Shown here: piece by piece, positions 42,445-54,000 of the stretch
Layout: each line of letters begins with the position of its first letter
How positions within the stretch are numbered: position 1 is the first letter of the stretch
From: Diprion similis
Taxonomy: Eukaryota; Arthropoda; Insecta; Hymenoptera; Diprionidae
Length of the DNA: 64,000 nucleotides
Assembly: GCF_021155765.1 (NCBI RefSeq)
Contig: NC_060113.1
Location: 222,501-286,500, forward strand
Direction of reading: 5' to 3'
Notes under the pieces: generated by a model
Told to the model about the DNA's origin: nothing
Database searches by the model: none
The model's input: only the letters and a program-made list of their open reading frames with translations
Program-made: the position numbers and the translations under genes

Positions 42445-43852
42445 CGAGGGGCTTCTTTATTCTGTTCTATGCCTCGTACTTGAGCCTAAAATACCTTGCG
42501 TTTCACCCTATAAATATAGGAAAATATTGAGAAAATATTTGTTAACGGAAAAAGTGAATCGAATATGGTTACCCACGTTTTTTTCAATGATCAACCAAAA
42601 TCGTTTGTATATCTATCTATCTGTATATTAGAAAGAAAACACGCCGTATGATTATTTATAAACAATTAAGATTGAAGCTGCGATTGTGATTCGTCGGTAC
42701 CAATTCATCACACTCTTATGTATATATATATATATATCATTCATCTAGACAATAAACAGGCACGCGTGCATATTATTATCCAGACATACCGTGTATTGTA
42801 CATACATACATACATACATACATACATACATACATACATACATACATACATACAATCTCGTATTAAAACGGACGTACGGCTTGAGGAAGGATCGAATAAA
42901 CAAACGGTTGAAACTGTTTTTAAACGCCGCCGTCGGCGGCGATCTCCTCCTCGTTTAGGGGCGAAATACGGTTTTTGTTTTTGTTTGTGTTTTTTTTTCT
43001 ACTTTTTCCACCCCACGGCAAGAATCACCAGCGCACTAACTTAACCGGCGCGTTTCTATTTCCTCCGTATCCACTCGTCGTTACGAACCGAGTTTATTTA
43101 CAAAAATTCTTATCCCCTTGAGCCTCGAAGAAGATCCTCCACGTCTACGCTGTCATAAGTGGTTTATTTCTCCGGTATAAGTGCGGGTGCTACCGCTATA
43201 GGGTTATGTGTAAACATGAATAAACTGAAGGAAAAAAAGAAGGGGGGGAAATGATAATGATGATAATAATAATTCTAAATAGCATTTTCCTTGACGCCTC
43301 TCATCCTGTGTTCGATTATTTTGTTTGTTTATTAAATTTTTTTTTTTTTCCTCATTTCTTTACTTCCCCTTTCGTCGAGGAAACGTAAAAATAGAAGATT
43401 TTAACCACCTGATGAAAATGATTTGAACCGAAGACGGTTGTTTTTCAATGATTGACGTGCGCGTTGAGAAATATTAAGCGAATCACAATTTGTCACTGTA
43501 TAGTGGAAAAATGGTTAATTATTTTTCAAGGCGAACTTGATTCGTATTCGAAAAAAATAACGTGTTTTGTTGAAATTTTTAGCATATAACGGGCAAAATC
43601 GAAATAATTTTACATTTTTATTGTTTGAAAAAAATATGGTGTGCAACACGAGTGGGAAAAAGTGACGATTCCGGTTTCATGCGATGCCGTCAGGTTAGCT
43701 TCATGTCTACTCGAATCATGCCAGAATGAGAAAATTCGATCACAAAGCGAAGTATCTTACGAGGTGAGGTGAAAATCTGAAAAAAAATTAGCTCATTGTT
43801 TTTTAAATTATTTGACGTTCATTTCGGGGTGGTGAAACGGAAAAAATTCGTC

Positions 43853-43883
<31 letters not shown>

Positions 43884-44956
43884 GGTATATGCAGCCGGGT
43901 TTCGATTGTTTGGTTCTTTGTTCCACGCGGAAAAGGGAGCTTAGGGACTTTCTTGAAACATTTTGGAACCGTAAAGTACGACCGGGGCACAAAGGAGGCA
44001 TAAGGTCTACACGAGATGAAAAGAATGCGGACTGCCGGAATCTAGGGGCCGCATACCTACAGAGTGACGCGCACCGGCACTGCGGTTATTGCACACACTT
44101 TCTCACAGCCGAGTCTCTCTCCTCTCTCTTTCTCTCTCTCTCTGCTCAACCTGCAGATCACACCATGAATATTTATGCTGTAATAATTTTTTGCGTCTTA
44201 TCGTAATCTTCCATCCTGATTTATCGTTTTCGTACCTAACTAAGCATGCGATTTAATTAAAATACCCGCATGTATTAATTGTTTTGAATGAAAATAAAAG
44301 CAATTAAGTTCAGCAAACCTGAACCAACTAGCATTATAACTTCTCGACATTCCTGTTGGAAATCTTGAGGTCCTTTTTGCCATACGAAAGCAACTTTTTT
44401 CTTTTCTTTTTTTTTCCTTTTGTGGGGTACGGATTTTCATCAGGAATTTACCATTCGAGGTTCATCCGTTCGACCTGAACCACCCATTATTTTGTATTAG
44501 GCATTTCCGTTTTCCATCTGGTCGACTGGCTTAATGACGATGTTGTTTTATATATATATACATATATACTAGATTATAGACAAGTTCAGGAATATCGTGT
44601 ACCGCTAGTTCAACCTTCGTAATTTCTGTATACCTGCCTTATATATATAATTGTATATACATGTATACATATATATGTAATATGTATACACATACCTAGA
44701 CCTACATCGTAAAGATCGATCCTTATGTCTTTGACTATTGAAAATTTTTATTTATTTTGTTTTTTTTTTGTCATTTTTCAGAATCACTACAGGAGCCACG
44801 CTTCATAACACAACCCTCCAGCAGCGGCAGTATCCTCAGCGAGGGTCGAACGAAAATACTGCAATGTCAAGCGAGAGGTTTGTACGATTACGTTATAGGT
44901 ATAGAATCCAATCCAATCAATCACCTTGCCATGGGTATAATATGGCTGTAATTGTT

Positions 44957-45013
<57 letters not shown>

Positions 45014-48000
45014 GTATCCGTATACATCGTCGTGGTGCTTTTTGTCCTCGTCGAACACTCTCAGGTGAAAAATATATATCACGTGACAGATAGAGACACC
45101 TCATCCGGTGGCCAAATGAAACCTTGTCGATGCACAAGTCGCCTGTAACTTGATCACGTGACCCTTGTAATAATAGAATTAAATCGAACCAAGGGTGGAT
45201 ATGGATGTATGTATGTGTGTATGTATGCATGGTATGTATGTACAGCTATACAATACGCTTCGCGTTTCGATTTAAGCAAAATTACACATCTCGTTGATTT
45301 TTGCTTTTACTTTTTATTTATTTATTTTGTTTTTTTTGACTTCCGCCAAGATTCTTGAAACTGACTTTGAAACAATGAGACACCTGTAGCTGGTATGTTA
45401 ACGACTTGGTTTGATAATCATTATTCATCCGTTCATCCGAAATTACAGGATATCCACAGCCAAAGTATCGATGGTTCAAAGATGGATCACCGCTGAACAA
45501 CGAACTCAGTTCCGAGCCATACTATCGCATTTTAAACACTCGAAGAGAAGATGCTGGGATATATTATTGCGTGGCCAGTAACGAAGTTGGTTCCATATTT
45601 AGCGAACGGATAGCGTTTTCGGTTGCTTGTAAGTAGTGATGATTGATTGATTGATTGATAATGATAATGATAATTTATTGGAATCCAGGGTGAAGTTGTA
45701 ACGTAAGTTTTAATACAATAAATTAACGGAGCTCTCTTTTACTGTTCTCGCGAAAGATATGGAAGTCTTTGAAGATTTAACCGAGCGTGCGGTACTCGTC
45801 GAATCGGGGGATGCTGCTGTTTTAAACTTGCCGGAAATCGAAAGTCATCCGATTCCCGAAGTTGTATGGCTGACTGCTTACGGGCCGTTGGCCTACGACA
45901 TCAAGTATGCAACCACGGCTAATCAGCACACCCTTCTTATTCTATCAGCTTCGGAAAGCGACATGGGATACTACAGGTATGTATGGGAATACATTTTTAT
46001 CACCCAGAGTTATAATGTCGTAGCGATTTTTCGATGACTGTATAGATTTTGTAAAATATTTTTTTTTATCCTCTTACATAGGGCGAGAGCGATAAACACC
46101 CAACTCGGCAAGGAGGAAAACAGCCCATTCTTCAAACTCCAAGTGACCGGAGATCCGAACAAAGAGATCGCACCCAATATCATCGTAAAGCCTCAGGACA
46201 TGCAAATAGTTAAGGACCATCCAGTCACTTATCTGCATTGTATAGCCAACGCAAGGTATGTTATCGAACTGATGAGAAATTGTAAGTTAATTGAAAGTGG
46301 AAAGCTGTGAAAACTGGATTTCTTTTCTTTTATCACGTTTTCTATCGTTTATATTATAGGCCGTTACACGAGCTGGAAACTCTCTGGTACAAGGATGGTA
46401 TACCGATCGAAAATTCCGGTATATCTTACAACTTCAGGGATCTATGGAACCGAACACTTGGTCTGTTATCTGCAAATTTGACCCACACTGGCCAATACAC
46501 TTGTCACGTAAGCCTGAGGACCGGAGGCTATCCGACTGTCACCGCGAGCGCTAATATCACCGTTTACGGTGAGGAAATAGACTGACGATTTTTTTTTTAC
46601 ATGAATTTAAGCATGCTACCGATATTAATCGTTTTACGGCTGCCTGAGAATAAAAAACTATGTAAATTATTGCAGAAAAACCTACGTTCATTAACGAATT
46701 GAGAAGGGAAATTCTTGGAGATTATGGTTCGACGATATCCATACCATGCGATGCTGTTGGTGTACCACCCCCAAAAGTTAGCTGGTTTAGAAATGCTGCT
46801 TCTGTAGATCATCTGTTGGGGTTAAGGTAGAAAAATCATCGATTTTAAAACGTGGCAATGATTTTTTTACCACTGTTTGTCAAGTTTTTCAACACGTCTA
46901 TGCATTTAGGTACGACATGGAGGAGGATGGCTCTCTCGTTATTCGTAAATTGACCATGGAGGACTCCGGCATGTTCCAATGTCTCGCGACTAACGAAGCC
47001 GGGGAGTCATCTGTTTATACGTGGCTTAAGGCCAAAAGTAAGTCGTATTTGTCTTGCGAGTTCGGTTGTTTTGTTCTTTTTTTTTTTTCCATGCAAATAA
47101 TGAATTTTCGTACGAGTGTTTTCTATTTTGGGTAATTTAATTATTTGCTGGAATCGCATAAGTGGGTAACGTTTATTGGTAATAATCATTTACATTCTTT
47201 TTAATGATGTGTTCTCGTTGGGCAGAGGTATCGGGGACAGGAAGAATTGGAAAACGTGTCGCTCGCCGGGCAGCTGGCTATAATGTAGTCAGAGTTCGTC
47301 AGTTTGAACGACAGTTTAAGTTCTTTCAATATCCAAACAGTAAGGAAAAGTTGCAGTTTTGGACAAAAAAAATAGCAAGAGCAACAAAACTAAAAAAATA
47401 TATAAATAAAACAATTGCTCCGTAGCTTGATTAGGCCTGAGATACCTACCACTTTTAGAATAATCGTAGGCACGTGCTTGAGTTTGCAGATATTTGTACA
47501 GTTCACTATTTGTTGCTTGTTTCCTTTGTTTGTATTTGAAATTTTTTGGTTTTTATTTAGTTGATACTGAACATTTAGGTACACATATAAATAGTAACAG
47601 CGGATGGGTTTGATATTACTGATTATATTTACATGCGCATTTACATTTGTTTGATTACATTTACTTGGCACAGGTTTTGTTATGATTGAATGCCGACTGT
47701 ATTGTGCTATACCCTATGGAATATAAAAGCCAGAAGTGATTTTGGCGTAGCGAGTAGTTATTATTGTCAGAACGGCGTGATAATTGCGTTTTCATTTATC
47801 CTCTTTACTTGGTTTATTACAGAATTAATTTTTGTTTTGCACTGCACCTAGATATTTTTTTTTCTTTTTTTGTCCTCTGCTTATAAGGAAACTCAACAGG
47901 CACAGACTAAATAGGTATCAGTCAAATCACACGCTTCACATAGTTTAGTTGTAATATCATTATGACGAATTACATCGAAACGTGCACGAATCTCGAAATA

Positions 48001-51000
48001 CCTGTTGATTTTACTTGTATGATTTTTTTCTGTCTCCTTGGCATTACTTTTTACTTCCCACAGATAGCACTTGTGCATTTTCATATAACGAAATTATTTC
48101 AGTCACCCAATTGGATAATTTTGTATATGGTACATACACGTCACTTACCTCTGTATCAAAGCTGCAGTATAAATTTCTGACAATGTCATTACATCTACGC
48201 GTTTCACGTCGAACCTTATTAACCCAACTCTTTTTTTTCTTCCAAATAATACTAAAATATCACTCAATTCAATTTTTGATTGGAAGGCAAAAAAAATGCG
48301 GTGATATTATGAAAATTATACTGTGGAATTGGAGTTGTAATTATTTTAGTTTTGATTATAAAATCATACAGCCTGTTAATTGCATGATAGAAGTGCAGAA
48401 TAATAAGAGAGGATATTAATCTGTTAGAAATTGTGTTACAGCATCGATACCAGTTATGGAATCGCCACCTCAAAACGTAACTGTCTTGGACGGCAAAGAC
48501 GCTTCGATAACATGCAAAGCTGTTGCTGCGCCAGTGCCAAATGTCACATGGATTTATAACGGTAGTGTAATCAAGCACCACATTACCTTACCAATGCCTG
48601 CCAATTTCATAGTATATTAAAGCTAATGCTTTTTCCTCGCTCTTAAAGACGCAGATACTGTAGAAGTTGCCGGTAGAGTTCAAATTCTAGAGAACGGAGA
48701 TCTGCTGATGTCAGCTGTAATGCCGACTGATGCTGGAAAGTACACGTGTATCAGGGCAAACGAAGCAGGCTCAGTAAACGGATCGGCCTATCTCACGGTA
48801 TTGGGTAAGTCTATAAACTTTCCCTGATTTCTGACCTTTCGCCTACAACTTCTTAACAAGGTAATTAATATTTTTTTACTCTTCTCTTCAGTGAGAACAC
48901 AAATTATTCAGCCACCGGTTGACACGTCGGTTCTACTCGGTTACACTGCCGAACTACAATGCAAAGTTTCCAGTGACCCAAAAGTGCCGTACGATATCGC
49001 CTGGTTTCACAACAAACAGTGAGTTGAATTGTTTCTAGTAATTTCCTTGATATACATTTGACTAGAACAGTGGAGACAATTTACGCTTCTTTTATAATCA
49101 GGGTTATAAATACAAGAGCGAGTCAAAGAGTGAAAATGCGAGACGACGGGGCCTTGGAACTTGCTGCAGTGAGAGCTTCTGATGTAGGAGAGTACATGTG
49201 TTCTGTAGTATCTCCTGGGGGAAATGATACGAGGAAAGCCCGTTTGAGCGTTATAGAATTACCTTTTGCACCTATAAATGTACAGGCTGTGAGAATGGAG
49301 GAAATATCGCCACGAACGATCAACGTTAGTTGGGTGCCTGGATTTGATGGAAATAGTCCGACGAATAAATTCATAATCCAAAGACGAGAGGTGCCCGAAT
49401 TAGGTAATTGATCCTTCTAAAGATAGCGTAAACATCCGTCTGAAAAATCTTTTTGAACACTGTTGACCGCATTCTTTGCCCATGTATCCCTGCAGGCCCC
49501 ATACCTGACCCACTGTTAAACTGGGTTACTGAGCACAGTAACGTATCGGCCAGTAGTCGTTGGGTTCTCTTAGACAGCCTGAAAGCAGCAGCCGCATATC
49601 AGTTCCGAGTTAGCGCCGTAAACAATGTCGGAGAGGGCCCTCCGTCAGATCCAAGTAACGTCATGGTGCTTCCGCAAGAACGTGAGTGGAATTCAAACGG
49701 TCGGAACTGTGAAATGATAACGATCTATTTTCCTTACTTTTGGATTTTCTTTATTTTCAACAGCACCATCCGGTCCACCTCTGGGATTCGTCGGATCGGC
49801 GAGATCGTCTTCGGAAATAATAACTCAATGGCAGCCCCCCCTAGAGGAGCATCGTAACGGTCATATTTTGGGATATATATTGCGATACCGATTGTACGGC
49901 TACAACGACAGTCCTTGGACTAATCAGAACATCACAAATGAGGCGCAGAGAAATTACTTGATAACGGATTTGATAACGTGGAAAGATTACATAGTTCAAA
50001 TTGCAGCGTACAATGACAAAGGTGTTGGAATATTCACCGAGGGTGTAAAGATTAAAACTAAGGAAGGCGGTAAGCTGCAAATATCATAATTGCTTGAACC
50101 AGTCCAATCTGACTTGCTCTTTCGATTCCTCTTTTTTTACTTTATGCAATTATTTTATTGTAATCGAATTTGAACAATTGACGAGAGAATTCTTATATTC
50201 TCTTTACAGTTCCTGAAGCCCCGCCAACAAATCTGAAAGCCAGAGCAAGAAATTCTACGGCTGTAGAAGTATGGTGGAAGCCTCCTAATCCCCAGAAGAT
50301 AAACGGCATAAATCAAGGCTACAAATTACAGGCTTGGATCGGTGGCAATTTTACCGAAGAAAATGAGTTTAAGTCGACGACCGTTCCACCGAGCTTATTT
50401 GACCCCTTGGCTGAGCAGAGTGCCACGATTACAGGGCTGAAAAAATACACATTGTACAATATTACTGTCTTATGCTTTACCGATCCAGGAGACGGGGAGC
50501 GAAGCGCACCCGTTGAAATACGTACGAGTGAAGATGGTGAGTTAGATGGTTATCGATCACTTCATTAATTTGCGGTCATCTTCTCTCCATGACTGGCTAC
50601 AAAATTGGCGTTGATTTGTTTGATTGCATACTCAAGTTCCTGGTGCCATTGAAAATCTTCAATTTGACGAAATCAGCGACCGGGAGGTGACTGTGCGATG
50701 GAGCCCACCGCATGAAACTAATGGAGTACTCACTGGTTATCAGTTGAAATATATGATCAAGGATTTACCAGAATCATTGCGGGTCGAAAATTTCACGGCA
50801 GACGTAAAATCGACAAAAATTCAACATCTACAGGTAAGGTTGAGGTGCATAAAGGGAGCGGCAATCTTTGACTTGTTTTACTGTCTCTCGATTTCGTCAG
50901 CCCTCATGATCAATTAATCCAATTCGTACTTGGAAAATTCTTGGTGAATACTCTCTAGTAACTATTTCTTCATCTTCAGGCAACGACACATTATAAGTTT

Positions 51001-54000
51001 GAGGTAACTGCTTGGACGTCGAAAGGTGCGGGTAAATCGAGAATTGCAACGATCCAATCAGGCGTTGAGCCAGTGCTGCCAGAACCCCCGACCAAATTGG
51101 CTCTTTCAAACATTGACGCCTTCTCTGTAGTTCTTCAATTCACCCCCGGATTCGATGGCAACTCATCGATCACAAAGTGGACCGTACAGGTAATGTTGAT
51201 GTCACAAATCATCTCATTTTCGGTAGCAAGATTCTTATGCAGGCTAGCTAGATGAACCATCATTTGCAAACTTTGAATCAACAGGCACAAACATCGCGAA
51301 ATATGACATGGTACACTGTCTATGAGGTATCTGATCCCGATGCAAGTACCATCACCGTTGAAGGATTGACCCCATTTATGCAGTACAAGTTGAGACTAAT
51401 CGCCAACAACGTTGTCGGTGTGTCTGAACCATCCGAACCAACGAAAGAATTCCAAACAATCCAGGCGCCTCCTTCGCATCCACCTCGAAACGTCACCGTC
51501 AGAGCTATGAGTGCGACCGAACTACGCGTCAGATGGATCGTCGGTTTCACTTTGAATGATTTTACTGAAAGACTGCTAAGACTGTGTATTTCCAAATCTT
51601 ATGTGTTTTCATTGAATTACAGCCGCTGCAGCAAATAGAATGGTATGGAAATCCTAGAGGGTATAACATTACCTACAAAGAGCTGAGGACGAACAAGTCT
51701 AAGAGCATATCTATCGAAGACCACACAGCAAATTCGTACATACTGGAGAACATGGAAGAATTTGCGCTCTACGAAATTGTTATGAAGGCTTATAACGATG
51801 TTGGTTCATCTTCTCCTAGTCCTGAGGCGATCGAGAGAACCCGTGAATCGGGTAAGGCTTATTTTTTCTGGAAAAATCGCTTCGATATTCCGTAGTTGTA
51901 TCTACTTGCTTGACTTTACATTCTTGAACAACTGTTTGAATTACAGTCCCGTCTCTTGGACCAATAAGTGTTGAGGCAAATGCAACCTCTTCCACAACTA
52001 TCGTTGTAAAATGGGGTGATATTCCCATTGAGCATCAAAATGGGCAAATCGAAGGCTTCAAAGTTTACTATGGTGCCAGTAATCGATCACCATTTCAGTA
52101 TAAAAATATTCCGACCAATTCCACATTCACAACTACTCTGACCGAACTACGAAAGTTTGTTCAATACCACATACAAGTTCTCGCTTATACCAGGCTTGGC
52201 GACGGTGTCTTGAGCCTACCGCCAATTAGAGTGCAGACCTTCGAGGATGGTGAGAAATTTTGCTTCCTTTTGCCGTCATTGGAATCATACGAAATTTGAA
52301 ATCTGTTATTGCCGATATTAATTCAACTATGTATACAGCACCCGGGGCTCCGTCGAATGTATCTTTCCCGGACGTCAGCTTCTCAATGGCTCGTATAATC
52401 TGGGATACTCCTGAAGACCCTAACGGTGAAATTTTAGCATACAAAGTTATGTTTCACCTAAATAGTAGTCAGGATCATCAATTTTCGAAAGAATTTCCAG
52501 CATCCGATAGAACCTTTAGGTAAGTTTGCATTTGACGTGCAATTAGAATGATTATTCAAAATCAGGCTTAACTGTTTACTTTTCATCAGGGCAACGGGAT
52601 TGAAACAGGAAGAATATTACATGTTCTCTGTGACTGCCCAGACGAGATTAGGATGGGGAAAAACTGCGTATGCACTTGTATTGACTACTAATAACAGGGA
52701 TCGACCGCAGCCACCGTCTGCACCTCAAGTCAGCAGGTCGCAGGTGCAGAGTCGTCAAATCACATTCAGTTGGACTCCCGGTCGTGACGGATTCGCTCCA
52801 TTAAGGTATACGATAGTTCATTTCTTTCAAACCGTGATACTGGCCCCTGCCTCACGAATAACTTTCTTTGTGTTTTCTTTTCTAATTTTGCCAACTTTTT
52901 GTAGATATTACACAGTGCAAAAGGCTGAGAACTCCGGACCTTTTCAAACAATACCGGAGAGAGTGGATCCTTCGGTTAATTCTTACACTGCGAACAATCT
53001 CAAGCCGTTCACGCATTACCAGTTTCGTATTCAGGCAACAAACGATATTGGTCCTTCAACATGGAGCGCCGAATCTGCTCAAGTTCAAACATTGCCAACA
53101 GGTTTGTATTGCGCTATAACCATTGAGTATGATTCTTCACTGGTAGCCAGTATAACAACTTTCAATCTCATCACAGCCCCGTCACGCGCAGTAATCGGAT
53201 TGAAAGTGGTGCCTATAACAAAATCGAGCGTAGAAGTTCACTGGGAACCCATAGAAGAAATATATTGGAGCGGAGATCACGCAACAGGTGGCTATCGAGT
53301 CGTGTATCAACCAGTGTCCGATTTTCCGACCGCTCTCGAAGCTGCACCTAAGAAAAACATTCCAGGAATCAAGGTGAACGCTGCGGGAATTTCGATTACC
53401 AGTTTGCGTAGATGTTGTATTGATGGTTCAATTTCCGGTTATAACAAATCTTTCCTTTCTCACAGAACAATATGATGGTTTTGAGTGATCTGATGGAAGA
53501 TAAAAATTACGAAATAGTCGTTGTACCGTTTAACTCAGAAGGCGAAGGTCCTCCATGTCCGCCGGTTACGGTATACGTAGGCGAGGCTGTTCCTACAGGA
53601 GAACCTCGGGAGCTCAACGCCAAGGCTCTATCATCTACCGAAGTGCATTTGAGTTGGAAACCGCCTCAACTCGATATGCAAAACGGTGACCTCTTAGGAT
53701 ACAAGGTGAAACGTTTGCCGTTGACATTCTTAAAACAATTTTATTGTCAATTTGATTTTCTTACCGTTTCCACAACTCATAAATTTTTTTTTCTCTACCA
53801 GATATTTTACCTCGTCACGGATTCGCCACAGGAATTTGAGAAGCCACAAGAGGAAGAAATCGAAGTCGTACCTGCGTCGTATCTTACTCATAGTCTTGTT
53901 TTCCTTGACAAATACACAGAGTATCGCATACAAGTTTTAGCCTTTAATCCAGCTGGAGACGGACCTCGAACTCCGGCTATTACAGTTAGGACTAAGGAAG

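Larger units (their letters stand above)
28863..44781. other. 15.9-kb first coding intron of sdk
   Basis: No recognisable gene lies in this interval on either strand. It is AT-rich and crowded with microsatellites, three long G runs, a foldback repeat and tandem hairpins, listed separately. Open frames at 35740-36147 (acidic repeat), 36337-36729 and 43796-44206 have no recognisable domains. Such a large first intron commonly holds regulatory elements, but I cannot point to one securely. Confidence 0.7.

Noticed and set aside
43796..44206. 136-codon open frame on the + strand in sdk intron 1
   Set aside because: Its first part is a TA microsatellite read as Ile-Tyr repeats, and the remainder resembles no known protein.
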